Below, piece after piece: positions 26,053 through 34,601 of a stretch of 64,000 bases of DNA. The stretch is from assembly GCF_900105055.1 (NCBI RefSeq), contig NZ_FNTA01000004.1, positions 6,355,501 to 6,419,500 on the forward strand, given 5' to 3'. Every line of letters begins with the position of its first letter. Within the stretch, counting starts at the first letter, position 1. The notes below the pieces were generated by a model. That model was given only the letters and a program-made list of their open reading frames with translations. It did not search any database and had not been told where the DNA came from. The stretch comes from Amycolatopsis lurida (GTDB lineage Bacteria > Actinomycetota > Actinomycetes > Mycobacteriales > Pseudonocardiaceae). The translations under genes were made by a program, and so were the position numbers.

Positions 26053-26247
26053 TCATCGCGCGTAGAGGCGATGCATGAGAAGTTCGAGCGGGCCGCGATC
26101 GAAGCGCCGGAGCCACAGGGCGGCGAAGGCGACGTTCACCAGTCCGGCGAGCTTGCGCACGCTGAATGCCTCCGCGTCGCCGCCCTCCAGCAGTTTTCCT
26201 GCGGCGTCGAGGATGTCGTCGCTGGACCAGTGCCGTCGACCTGTCAT
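26053..26247 (-). pseudogene. TetR regulator with internal deletion
   Basis: The N-terminal part (HWSSDDILDAAGKLLEGGDA, then FSVRKLAGLV) is a TetR HTH start, but the recognition helix and most of the ligand domain are missing. The sequence jumps to a tail, FAALWLRRFDRGPLELLMH. At 64 residues it is one third of normal size. It is divergent from the GNAT gene, which it probably once controlled. Confidence 0.55.
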
Positions 26248-26338
26248 CACCGGTGCTTCTTCAGTGACACAGTTTACGATCGCACGCGCCGGGTGCAACG
26301 CCGTCAGCGCGCCCGGTCCGGGAAAGGGGCAAGCAAGC

Positions 26339-26764
26339 ATGGACGACTCGTACCGCCTGGAAGCGGGCTCACCGTCTGTCGACGACTACCTGAGGTTGCG
26401 TCGCGAGGCGGGCCTCTCCGAGCCGGCGAGGGAGCAGGCCGTGCGTGGGGTCGACGGCGCTTGGGCCTCGGTCAAGGTGATCCACCGGCCCACCGGGGAG
26501 ATCGTCGGGATGGGCCGGGTGATCAGCGACGGCGGTTGGTACTTCCACATCGTCGACATGGCCGTTCTCCCCGCCCATCAGCGGCGCGGTATCGGGGACG
26601 CGGTCCTCGACGCCCTCCTCGCCGAGATCGACGCCGCGGCTCCGGGCGCGTACGTCAATCTTCTCGGCGACCCACCCGGATGGCGGCTTTATCAGCGGCA
26701 CGGGTTCGTCGAGACCGCTCCCGGAACCATCGGTATGCGGCGCGCGCTGGAGACGAAATCCTGA
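26339..26764 (+). CDS. GNAT acetyltransferase
   Basis: 141 residues with the GNAT fold: central strand VDMAVLPAHQRRGIGDAVLD contains the acetyl-CoA loop (HQRRGIG), and the C-terminal half has YQRHGFVE. It resembles small single-domain acetyltransferases acting on amines or antibiotics. No substrate can be inferred. ATG 26339 is preceded by GAAAGGGG with a 9-base gap. Confidence 0.82.
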   Translation: MDDSYRLEAGSPSVDDYLRLRREAGLSEPAREQAVRGVDGAWASVKVIHRPTGEIVGMGRVISDGGWYFHIVDMAVLPAHQRRGIGDAVLDALLAEIDAAAPGAYVNLLGDPPGWRLYQRHGFVETAPGTIGMRRALETKS

Positions 26765-26847
26765 CAAAGTCCGCGCGGGGGATGCCCTTTCGTGAGGCCG
26801 CCGGGAATTGAGGCAATAGGCGGAATGGACCTAAATGTTTACGCCTT

Positions 26848-27381
26848 TTACTGTGAAGCGGCGCGCATCCGGTAATTTCGGCGCACGCTGGTCCCCTTGC
26901 CGAGGTCGGCGCCGTAGACGTGCAAGGTGATGGCGATGGTGTCGCCCTCGTTGTGCACCTGGTGGATGTCGTCGGGGGGCGCGACGCCGCTGACCGACCC
27001 GGCGGGGCGTTGCCGCTGCGCCGTCCGGACCAGCCGGTCGCCGTCGATGTCGAAGATGTTCTCGGTCTCGGTTCCTTGGAGGACAAGGAATGTGCACCAC
27101 ACCAGGTGATCGTGGATCTCGGTGAGCTGGCCGGGCCGCCAGACCAGCGCGACGATCGAGAAACCGGACTCGGTGTGCAGGGTGGTGCGGGTGTACCCCT
27201 CGGGGGACCCGGCTCGTTCCGCCGCGGTGAGCAGCGCCGGAGTCGGCCGGAGTTCGGTGAGAACGGCCGCCACGGCCTGTGCGGTGGCCAGCGGTCCCGA
27301 AGTCCTCGCGGTGCATTGGCGAAGACGTTTTATCAGCTCGGCGAGGCCGGGGCGGGCAGTGGTTTCGGGTGCGACGGTCAT
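26848..27381 (-). CDS. Cysteine dioxygenase-like cupin protein
   Basis: 177 residues of the CDO/ADO superfamily of mononuclear iron thiol dioxygenases. The metal ligands are probably H90 and H92 (EIHDHLVW) and H140 (DDIHQVHN), giving the usual three-His site. The G-x5-H-x-H-x(3-6) arrangement agrees with bacterial cysteine or 3-mercaptopropionate dioxygenases. It would convert a thiol to a sulfinate. The divergent LysR gene is the likely regulator. Confidence 0.8.
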   Translation of the reverse strand: MTVAPETTARPGLAELIKRLRQCTARTSGPLATAQAVAAVLTELRPTPALLTAAERAGSPEGYTRTTLHTESGFSIVALVWRPGQLTEIHDHLVWCTFLVLQGTETENIFDIDGDRLVRTAQRQRPAGSVSGVAPPDDIHQVHNEGDTIAITLHVYGADLGKGTSVRRNYRMRAASQ

Positions 27382-27473
27382 TTGTTCTCCTCTCGTCGCT
27401 TCTCAGCGTGGTCCGTTGTCCACCCGGCGTCCAATGACGACTTTCTTCCATTCACATAGGTATTCTCTATTCC

Positions 27474-28340
27474 ATGCTGAACCTGGTGCAGCTCTCGGTG
27501 CTGGCGGCGGTCGCCAGGCACGGTTCGATGACCGCGGCGGCGAAGGAACTGCATTACACGCAGCCGGCGGTGAGCCACCATCTCGCGAGGCTGGAGGCCG
27601 CGACGGGGGCGAAGCTGGTCCAGCGGATCGGCCGCGGCATCCGGCTCACACCCGAGGGGAAACTGCTCGCCGCCCGCGCGGCCGAGATCGTCGGCCGGGT
27701 CGAAGGCGCCGAGGCCGAGCTGGCCGCGCAGGTGGGCTTGCGCGCCGGGCGGGTCCGGCTGGCGGGGTTCCAGTCGATCTTGAGCACCATCGTCCCCGGT
27801 GCGGCCACCGCGCTGGCCCGCGAGCATCCCGGACTGGAACTGGGGCTGGTCGACGAACATCCGGGCGAGGCCCTGCGCATGCTGCGGGAAGGCCGGATCG
27901 ACGTCGCCCTGATCTTCCGGTACGCCGACACTCCGCGCGAGGAACGGGGGCTCCGGCTGGTGCACCTGCTGGAGGATCCGATCTACCTGCTCACCAGCGA
28001 ACCGGGGCAGACCATCGCCGATCACCGCGAGTCGACCTGGATCGGCGGCTGCGCCCGGTGCCAGGACGAACTCGTCACGATCTGCGGGCGGGCCGGGTTC
28101 ACTCCGCGGATCTCGATGGTGAGCGACGACATCGTCGTCATGCAGGCGCTGGTCGCCGCCCGGATGGGGGTGACGACGCTGCCGCGGCTCGCCCTCCGCG
28201 CCCACCGCATGCCGGGCGTCCACGCCACCGAACTGGCCGAAGACCCCCGTCAGATCTATGCCGTCACCTACGGCGACCCGCCCGACCCGCCCGCCGCGGT
28301 GGCGCTCATCGACGCGCTCCGGGCCAGCATCCGGGCTTGA
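27474..28340 (+). CDS. LysR-family regulator
   Basis: 288 residues. N-terminal winged HTH (about 1-60: LVQLSVLAAVARHGSMTAAA, YTQPAVSHHLARLEAATGAKLVQRIGRG) followed by a periplasmic-binding-protein-like effector domain. A CARCQD segment gives two cysteines in the effector part, which could sense redox or thiol state and so fits the divergent thiol dioxygenase gene. Target assignment rests on divergence. Confidence 0.88.
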   Translation: MLNLVQLSVLAAVARHGSMTAAAKELHYTQPAVSHHLARLEAATGAKLVQRIGRGIRLTPEGKLLAARAAEIVGRVEGAEAELAAQVGLRAGRVRLAGFQSILSTIVPGAATALAREHPGLELGLVDEHPGEALRMLREGRIDVALIFRYADTPREERGLRLVHLLEDPIYLLTSEPGQTIADHRESTWIGGCARCQDELVTICGRAGFTPRISMVSDDIVVMQALVAARMGVTTLPRLALRAHRMPGVHATELAEDPRQIYAVTYGDPPDPPAAVALIDALRASIRA

Positions 28341-28387
28341 GGCGGACGAGTGTCGAGACCCAGTACCGGCGATGTCACGTGACTGGA

Positions 28388-28440
28388 TGGACGACACGCG
28401 TGATCCGGTGGACGACACGCGTGATCGGATGGACGACACG
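28388..28440. repeat. 21-base tandem repeat, about 2.5 copies
   Basis: Units start at 28388 and 28409, with a partial third at 28430. Each contains TGGACGACACGCGTGATC followed by a 3-base variable end. Within the unit ACACGCGTG is near-palindromic. It lies between the convergent ends of the LysR and amidase genes. Confidence 0.8.
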
Positions 28441-28452
28441 ACCGCTGGACGG

Positions 28453-29745
28453 TCAAGGCCGCTCGAGGATCCGTTCGACGAAAGCGCCGGCGGCCAGCAG
28501 GTTCCGGTCATCGCCGACGGTGCCGTCGAGGGCGAGCCCGGCGGGCAGGCCGTCGCGGTCGCGCCCCATCGGGACGGTCAATCCCGGGAAGCCCGCGATA
28601 CTGCCGGGCTGGCAGTTGCGGATGAAGGTCGAGAAGGTCGGGACCGCGCGCCCGCGATGGACGAACTCCTCGACGGCCGAGAAATCCCGGGCCGTCGCGG
28701 GTGTGGTGGGGAAGGCCAGCGCGTCGATCCCGCTGTCGGTGAAGATCTTCGCGTAGGCGTCACGCAAGGCCGAGCGGGTGGCGAGGGCCGCCTCGTAGAC
28801 GGCGGGCGCGACGCCCGGCACGATCGCCTCGCTGAAGATCGCCCGGACGTCGGCCGCGGCGACCTCGGCGACGAGCCGCTCGAACGAGACGCCGGGCACG
28901 TATTCGGCGAGGTAGGACCGGAGCGCGACGCCCGCTTCATGGACCACCAGCGGCATTCCCTGGTCGGCGACGAGTTCGGCGAGGGGCGTGTCGTCGATCG
29001 GCACCAGGTCGACGCCTGCCGAACGCAACCGGGCGAGCGCGGCGTCCCACAGTTCTTCGACGTCCTCGGCCAGGTCGCCGGTCAAGAAGCCGTGCGGCAC
29101 ACCCAGCCGGGGGGATGAGTTCTCGAGCAGAGGTTCCGGCTCTTCTCCCGCGAGCACCGCGTCGAGAAGGGCGAGATCGGTGACCGAGCGGGCGATCGGC
29201 CCGGCCGTGTCCCGGGTGGTGCTCAACGGGGTCATGCCGCCGGGCGGATAGCGGCCCGAGGTCGGCCGGAAACCGCAAACCCCGTTGAGCGCGGCGGGAA
29301 CCCGCACCGAACCGCCGGTGTCGGTGGCCAGGCCCGCCGGAACGATGCCCGCCGCGACGGCGACCGCGGTCCCGCCGCTGCTGCCGCCGGCGAACCGGGC
29401 CGGGTCGCAGGCGTTGCGCACCGGGCCCAGCGGGGTCGTGTCGCAGGTGATGCCGAACGCGAGTTCGTGCATGGCCGCCTTGCCGATGACCACGGCGCCC
29501 GCGTCGACCAGGCGCCGGACCACCTCCGCGTGCTCACGCGGAACGTGGTGCGCGAGAGCCGGGGTACCCGCGGTGCTCGGCATGCCCGCGACGTGGATGT
29601 TGTCCTTGACCACCACTGGGATACCGGTGAGCGGGCCACTGACCTCCGGCGCGCCGTCTTCCGGCGCGAGATGGCTGATCGCGTTGAGATGCCGGGCTTC
29701 TTCCGCGCGCGAGCGGCTTTCCGAAGCGCTCCAACGTCCGTCCAC
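28453..29745 (-). CDS. Amidase-signature hydrolase
   Basis: 430 residues of the GatA/indole-acetamide-hydrolase family. The catalytic triad is intact (numbered from GTG 29745): K47 in GIPVVVKDN, S122 in FAGGSSGG and nucleophile S146 in TDTGGSVRVPAA. The frame stays open to 29820, but in-frame ATGs at 29796 and 29802 lie inside the Zur box and the residues they add are not amidase-like. GTG 29745 is therefore preferred, despite a weak ribosome site. It is divergent from the metallophore operon and shares its Zur box, so it probably belongs to the same zinc response, perhaps trimming an amide intermediate. The substrate is unknown. Confidence 0.82.
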   Translation of the reverse strand: MDGRWSASESRSRAEEARHLNAISHLAPEDGAPEVSGPLTGIPVVVKDNIHVAGMPSTAGTPALAHHVPREHAEVVRRLVDAGAVVIGKAAMHELAFGITCDTTPLGPVRNACDPARFAGGSSGGTAVAVAAGIVPAGLATDTGGSVRVPAALNGVCGFRPTSGRYPPGGMTPLSTTRDTAGPIARSVTDLALLDAVLAGEEPEPLLENSSPRLGVPHGFLTGDLAEDVEELWDAALARLRSAGVDLVPIDDTPLAELVADQGMPLVVHEAGVALRSYLAEYVPGVSFERLVAEVAAADVRAIFSEAIVPGVAPAVYEAALATRSALRDAYAKIFTDSGIDALAFPTTPATARDFSAVEEFVHRGRAVPTFSTFIRNCQPGSIAGFPGLTVPMGRDRDGLPAGLALDGTVGDDRNLLAAGAFVERILERP

Positions 29746-29786
29746 GAGCGCCAGCTTAGCGTGACAAGGACCACAGTCATCGAAAA

Positions 29787-29801
29787 AGACAATCATTTTC
29801 A
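29787..29801. promoter_or_regulatory. Zur (zinc uptake regulator) box
   Basis: The 15 bases match the actinobacterial Zur palindrome TGAAAATCATTTTCA at 13 of 15 positions. The differences are position 1 (A for T) and position 4 (C for A). It sits between the amidase gene and the SbnB-like gene, 46 bases upstream of the latter. Zinc-loaded Zur would repress both directions, and zinc starvation would open them. Confidence 0.75.
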
Positions 29802-29846
29802 TTAAGCTGCGGCGCGCCACCTTCCCACGAGAAAGGTCGATCGTTC

Positions 29847-30830
29847 ATGAGCTCCGGTCCCTCGCTGCACATTCTCACGCGCTCGGATCTGCGCAACCTC
29901 GAACTCACCCCGGACGAGGCGATCACCATGGTCGAAGACGGCTACCTGGCCTACGCGTCGGGAGCCTCGCGGAACCCGGCGAAGCTGATGGTGCCGATGC
30001 CGGATCCCGCGCGGGACGCCGTCGCGTACTCGATGCTCGGCTACGACGGCTCGCTCGAGCAGGCCGCGTTCAAGACGAGCTATCGCCAAGGCAGCACGTC
30101 GGCCGAGAAGTACTACACGACGATCACCCTCTACGACGACACCACGGGTCTGCCGTTCGCGCTCATGGACTGCCACCGCGTCGGCGCCACCCGCACGCCC
30201 GCCAGCACCGCGTTGATCGCGCGGTCCTGTGCCCGGCCGGGCGCGCGATCCGCGCTCATGGTCGGCACCGGAGCGCAGGGAATCCGGACGCTGCCGTACC
30301 TGCTCACCGCGCTGCCGGAACTGGAGCGGCTGCGGTTGTTCGGCACGCATCCCGACGGCCTGCGCGACAGCGTCGCCGCGGTTAAGGAGCGGTTCCCGGA
30401 CCGCGAGGTCGAACTCGTCGACGACGTGGAGGCCGCGGCGCGCGAGTCCGACATCGTGGTCGCGGCGTCGGGCCGCGCGGCCCACCCGAAGATCCGCCTC
30501 GGCTGGCTGCCGCCGGGCGGGCTGCTGATCTCGGTCGCCAGCAAGGGGGTCCAGGAGGGCACGCTCACCGAGGCCGACTACACCGTGGCCACCAGCGGCG
30601 CTCAGGTCGAGGTGACCGGGCAGCGGATGGCCGGGCCGGACGGGGTGTTCCGGATCGACGCCGAACTGCCGGAGATCCTCGCCGGCCGCGCGCCCGGCCG
30701 TCGCGGCGACGAAGACCGGGTGTTCGCCTTCAGCAGCGGCATGATCATCACCGACATCCCGGTGGCACACGCGCTGGCCGCCCGCGCGATCGCGGCGGGC
30801 CGCGGCCGCGAGGTGGCCCTGTGGACCTGA
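29847..30830 (+). CDS. SbnB-like / ornithine cyclodeaminase-family dehydrogenase
   Basis: 327 residues of the mu-crystallin/OCD fold with an NAD-binding centre (ALMVGTGAQGIRTLPYL, near residue 140) and R/K residues at the front for carboxylates (FKTSYRQG, KYYTTITLYDD). SbnB from staphyloferrin B synthesis oxidatively cleaves N-(1-amino-1-carboxy-2-ethyl)-glutamate to diaminopropionate. A member next to an SbnA-like and a decarboxylase gene should act on an analogous N-substituted amino acid, or reductively form one. GAAAGG lies 11 bases before the ATG. The next gene overlaps by 10 bases. Confidence 0.8.
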   Translation: MSSGPSLHILTRSDLRNLELTPDEAITMVEDGYLAYASGASRNPAKLMVPMPDPARDAVAYSMLGYDGSLEQAAFKTSYRQGSTSAEKYYTTITLYDDTTGLPFALMDCHRVGATRTPASTALIARSCARPGARSALMVGTGAQGIRTLPYLLTALPELERLRLFGTHPDGLRDSVAAVKERFPDREVELVDDVEAAARESDIVVAASGRAAHPKIRLGWLPPGGLLISVASKGVQEGTLTEADYTVATSGAQVEVTGQRMAGPDGVFRIDAELPEILAGRAPGRRGDEDRVFAFSSGMIITDIPVAHALAARAIAAGRGREVALWT

Positions 30831-32167
30831 TCGACACCCTTTCCCCGCCCCTGCCCGCGCTCGAACGTCCTTGGGCGCCGCGCCTGCGTGCTTCGGAGAC
30901 CCTGTGGGAGATCGCTCGCGCCGTCGGCGGCGGGCCGTTCCACGTGGTCCATCCGGCCACCTTCGCCGAGAACCTCGGGGGAATGGTCGCGGCGCTCGCG
31001 GCCGAGCGCGTCGAAGGCACCGTCTACTACGGGAAAAAGGCCAACAAGGCGGCGGCGTGGCTGCGGGAGTGCACCCGGCCCGGCGCGGGCGTCGACGTCG
31101 CGAGCGTGCCCGAACTGGTGCACGCCCTCGGCAACGGCCTGCGCGGGGAGACGATCGGGGTCACCGGCGCCGCCAAACCGGACGGCCTCCTCTGGCTCGC
31201 CCTGCGGCACCGCTGTCTCATCGCGGTGGACGCGGCCGACGAACTGGAACGCGTCGCGCGCCTGGCCGCCGAACTCGGGGAGACGGCCCAGGTGCTGCTG
31301 CGGGTAAGGCCGCCTTCCGCGCCGGAGAGCCGGTTCGGCTTCGCTCCCGACGCCTTGAAGACGGCCGTACGCCAGTGCGGCGGCCCGGTCGTCCTGCGCG
31401 GTTTCTCGTTCCATCTCGACGGCTACGACCCCGTGCCGCGCGCGGAGCTGGCCGCGTACCTGATCGATCTGTGCCAGGACGCCCGCGCCCTCGGGCAGCC
31501 CGCGTCGAAGATCAGTATCGGCGGCGGGATCGCCGTGTCCTATGTGGACTCCGGTGACTGGGCGCGGTTCGAGTCCGGCAGGCACGACGGCTGGTTCCAC
31601 GCCGGCCGCAATCCGTCGAAGACCTACCCGTACCACCAGGCGCCTGTCGGGGCGGCCATGGTGACCACGATCCTGCGGCACGAGATCGCCGGGAAACCGC
31701 TCGCGGAACGCCTGCGCGCGGCCGGGATCGAGCTGCTGCTCGAACCGGGCCGGGCCCTCGTCGACGGCGCCGGGTTCTCGGTGTTCCCGGTGCTGGGCTG
31801 CAAACCGGCCGAGAACCACCTGATCACCACGGTCGCCGGTCTGTCCATGAGCCTGTCCGAACAGTGGAAGGGCAGCGAGTTCCTGCCTGATCCGGTTCTC
31901 GTGCGCCGGGAAGCCGGGGAAGGCACACCGGTGCGCACCGTCGTCGCCGGTTCGAGCTGTATGGAGTACGACGTGCTGACCTGGCGCGCGGTGGAACTGC
32001 CCGCTCGGCCGAGGACCGGCGATCTGCTCGTGTACCCCAGCACGGCCGGCTATCAGATGGACAAGAACGAGAGCGGCTTCCATCAGCTTCCCCTGCCCCC
32101 GAAGGTGGTGGTCGACGGCGACCGCTGGCACGTCGACACCGACTACCCGATCCAGGAGATCCGATGA
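30821..32167 (+). CDS. Fold-III PLP amino acid decarboxylase (SbnH/LysA-like)
   Basis: 448 residues of the alanine-racemase-fold decarboxylases (LysA, ornithine decarboxylase, SbnH). PLP lysine is in TVYYGKKANK (near residue 70). A glycine-rich phosphate loop (ISIGGGIAVSY) and the second-subunit motif with catalytic Cys (SSCMEYD) are present. It would remove a carboxylate from the diamino acid made by its neighbours, giving an ethylenediamine unit. GTG 30821 overlaps the SbnB-like gene by 10 bases, and its stop overlaps the next ATG, so it lies inside one translationally linked operon. Confidence 0.82.
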   Translation: MDLIDTLSPPLPALERPWAPRLRASETLWEIARAVGGGPFHVVHPATFAENLGGMVAALAAERVEGTVYYGKKANKAAAWLRECTRPGAGVDVASVPELVHALGNGLRGETIGVTGAAKPDGLLWLALRHRCLIAVDAADELERVARLAAELGETAQVLLRVRPPSAPESRFGFAPDALKTAVRQCGGPVVLRGFSFHLDGYDPVPRAELAAYLIDLCQDARALGQPASKISIGGGIAVSYVDSGDWARFESGRHDGWFHAGRNPSKTYPYHQAPVGAAMVTTILRHEIAGKPLAERLRAAGIELLLEPGRALVDGAGFSVFPVLGCKPAENHLITTVAGLSMSLSEQWKGSEFLPDPVLVRREAGEGTPVRTVVAGSSCMEYDVLTWRAVELPARPRTGDLLVYPSTAGYQMDKNESGFHQLPLPPKVVVDGDRWHVDTDYPIQEIR

Positions 32168-33222
32168 CGATCGTCCGGCGCGCGTCCGAGCTGATCGGGA
32201 ACACGCCGCTGCTGGAGCTCGCGCGCACCGGTACCGGGACGCGCCTCCTGCTCAAACTCGACCACCTCAACCCGACCGGCTCGTGCAAGGTGCGCATGGC
32301 CAGGCAGATGATCGACGAGGCGGAACTCGAAGGACGGCTGCGGCCGGGCGGTCATATCGTCGAACCCACCTCCGGCAACACCGGTAACGGGCTCGCGCTG
32401 GTGGCGCTGGAACGCGGCTATCGGTTCACGGCCGTGGTCGACCACCACGCCGCCGGTGAGAAGCTCCGGATGCTGCGCGCGCTCGGCGCGGAACTCGTGT
32501 TCGTCGAAAACCCGCCGGACGGCGGGGTCGGCTCGGTCCAGCGGCGGCGGATCGCGGCCCGGATCGCCGCGGAAACCGGTGCCTACCATCCCGATCAGCA
32601 CAACCATCCGGGCAACGGCAACGGGTACGCCGGGCTGGCGCGGGAACTCATCGGGCAGCTCGGCGACGTCGACGTGCTCGTCGCGGCGATCGGCACCGGC
32701 GGCTCCCTGTGCGGGACGGCGCGTTCCCTGCGTGCGGCGGGAGCGGGCACCCGCGCGGTCGCGGTCGAACCCGTCGGCTCGATCATCTTCGGTGGCGCGC
32801 CGGGGATCTACCACCAGACCGGAGCGGGCAGCCCGGCTGGTTTCCCGATCGGGGACAACGTGGACCGGTCGGTGATCGACGAAGCCCATCGGGTGTCCGA
32901 CAGCGACGCTTTCGCCGGGGCCCGCGTCGTCGCCCGGCGCACGGGAGTCCTGGTCGGCGGGACCACCGGCGGCGCGATCCACGTCGCGCTCCGGCGGCTC
33001 TACGCGTATCCGGCCGGAAGTGTCGTCGTGGTGCTGTGCAACGACGCGGGGGAGAAATACCTCGACTCGGTCTACGACGACGAATGGCTGCGTGCCAGGG
33101 GAGTGCTCGACGAACTGGCCCACCGCCGGATGGAGCGCTGGTTCGCCACCTACGCCGCGTCCGTGCGAGCGGCCGCCCGCGACCGGACGGCTCGTCCGGC
33201 GCCGGTGGCGGTGGGCGTATGA
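32164..33222 (+). CDS. SbnA-like O-phosphoserine/cysteine synthase-family enzyme
   Basis: 352 residues of the fold-II PLP cysteine-synthase family. PLP lysine lies in NPTGSCKVRMA (near 42), the substrate loop is TSGNTGN, and the phosphate loop GTGGS. SbnA makes the C-N bond between O-phosphoserine and glutamate. Here the amine donor could be glutamate or aspartate. TGSCK (rather than TGSIKDR) and the long C-terminal tail agree with the SbnA branch more than with CysK. ATGA overlap with the decarboxylase stop and again with the MATE start. Confidence 0.82.
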   Translation: MTIVRRASELIGNTPLLELARTGTGTRLLLKLDHLNPTGSCKVRMARQMIDEAELEGRLRPGGHIVEPTSGNTGNGLALVALERGYRFTAVVDHHAAGEKLRMLRALGAELVFVENPPDGGVGSVQRRRIAARIAAETGAYHPDQHNHPGNGNGYAGLARELIGQLGDVDVLVAAIGTGGSLCGTARSLRAAGAGTRAVAVEPVGSIIFGGAPGIYHQTGAGSPAGFPIGDNVDRSVIDEAHRVSDSDAFAGARVVARRTGVLVGGTTGGAIHVALRRLYAYPAGSVVVVLCNDAGEKYLDSVYDDEWLRARGVLDELAHRRMERWFATYAASVRAAARDRTARPAPVAVGV

Positions 33223-34601
33223 GCACGGCGGTGGCGACCCGTGGATACCGCGAGCTCGTCGCGCTGGCCGCGCCGATCGCGGGAATCCAGCTGGCGCAGG
33301 TGGCGCTCACCAGCGTCGACCTGGCCATGCTCGGGCTGCTCGGCGTGACCGCGGTGGCGGCGGGCGGGCTGGCGATCCTGCTCTACAACCAGATCCGCAC
33401 CATGTGCGTCGGCATGGTCACCGGCGTCGGGAATCTCGTGGCCACGGCGGCCGGGGCGGGAGAACTCCGCACCGGCACCGGGGAACTCGACGAGCGGGCA
33501 CGCGACGAGATCCGGTCGCTCCTGCGGTCCGCGCTGCTCGTCGCGACCTTGACCGCGGCGGCCGGCGCGGCAGTCCTTTGTGGACTGGCGGGCGCCTTGC
33601 CGTTGCTCGGGCAGAAGCCGGAGATCGTGTCGCTCGCCAGGGCGATGATGTTCGCGCTGGCGGGCGGGCTGTTCCCCATGGTGTGGCTGAACGTGGTGCG
33701 CCAGTTCGCCGTCGGGCTGCGGCGTCCGGGTTCGCTCCTCACCGTGACGCTGGTGTCGATCGCGGTCAACGCCGCCCTCAACGCGGCCTTCATCTACGGC
33801 TGGGCGGGCCTGCCGGAGCTGGGGGTCGCCGGGATCGGCCTGGCGACGACTCTGGTCCAGCTCTTCACGTTCGCCGTGTTCGCCTCGGCCGTGCGGCGGG
33901 ATCCCTTGCTGCGCCCCATGGTGTCGCTCGCGCTCTGGCGCGCGGATGCGGTGGTGGTCCGGCGGATCGTCCGGCACGGGACCCCGATCTGTTTCACCTA
34001 CGGGTCGGAGGCCGCGATCACCTCGATCGCGACCATGCTGATGGGCGCCTTCGGCCCGGCGATGCTCGCCGCGTCGAACGTCGCGAACCAGCTCGCGTAC
34101 ATCGTCTACCAGGCCAATATCGGCCTATCGCAGGGATCGTCCATTGTGGTCAGTCGCGCGGTCGCCCACGGCGAGCACGGGCGGGCGCCGATGATCGCCC
34201 GCCAGGCGCTCACCCTTTCCTGGTCACTGATGGCGGTGGTGAGCCTGGCGTACCTGGTCGTGCCGGAGGTGCTGTTGTGGCCGTTCCTGCACGACGAGGC
34301 CGACGAGATGGTGCTCGGCACGGCGTCGGCCCTGCTGGTGTTCGCCATCGCGCAGCAGTACAGCAAGGGAACGCAGAACATCCTCGTCGGTCTGTTGCGC
34401 GGGCTCGGCGACACCGTCTCCGGGCTCCGCTGCACTCTCGTCGGGTACTGGGCGGTGGGCGTGCCTGCCATGTTCTTGTGCGCCTACGTGTTCGGCTGGG
34501 GCGGCTGGGGTGTCTGGACCGGCCTTTGCCTCGGCTTCGCGGCGACCGCGGTCCTGCTCGGACGGCGGTTCGCCGCTCACGGGCCCGGTTCGGCACGGTA
34601 A
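33219..34601 (+). CDS. MATE-family exporter
   Basis: 460 residues with twelve predicted helices in two pseudo-repeats, each beginning like GYRELVALAAPIAGIQLAQ and GTPICFTYGSEAAITS. MATE proteins export organic cations or metabolites using Na+ or H+. As the last gene of the Zur-box operon, coupled by ATGA, it most likely secretes the chelator. Its end overlaps the convergent TPR gene by 25 bases. Confidence 0.85.
   Translation: MSTAVATRGYRELVALAAPIAGIQLAQVALTSVDLAMLGLLGVTAVAAGGLAILLYNQIRTMCVGMVTGVGNLVATAAGAGELRTGTGELDERARDEIRSLLRSALLVATLTAAAGAAVLCGLAGALPLLGQKPEIVSLARAMMFALAGGLFPMVWLNVVRQFAVGLRRPGSLLTVTLVSIAVNAALNAAFIYGWAGLPELGVAGIGLATTLVQLFTFAVFASAVRRDPLLRPMVSLALWRADAVVVRRIVRHGTPICFTYGSEAAITSIATMLMGAFGPAMLAASNVANQLAYIVYQANIGLSQGSSIVVSRAVAHGEHGRAPMIARQALTLSWSLMAVVSLAYLVVPEVLLWPFLHDEADEMVLGTASALLVFAIAQQYSKGTQNILVGLLRGLGDTVSGLRCTLVGYWAVGVPAMFLCAYVFGWGGWGVWTGLCLGFAATAVLLGRRFAAHGPGSAR

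Noticed and set aside
28388..28440. Tandem repeat considered as a CRISPR array
   Set aside because: Units are directly adjacent with no spacers and fewer than three copies. No cas gene is present.
29847..33222. Reading the chelator operon as staphyloferrin B synthesis
   Set aside because: No NIS synthetases (SbnC/E/F-like) or citrate synthase are present, and the control site is Zur-like, not a Fur/DtxR box.
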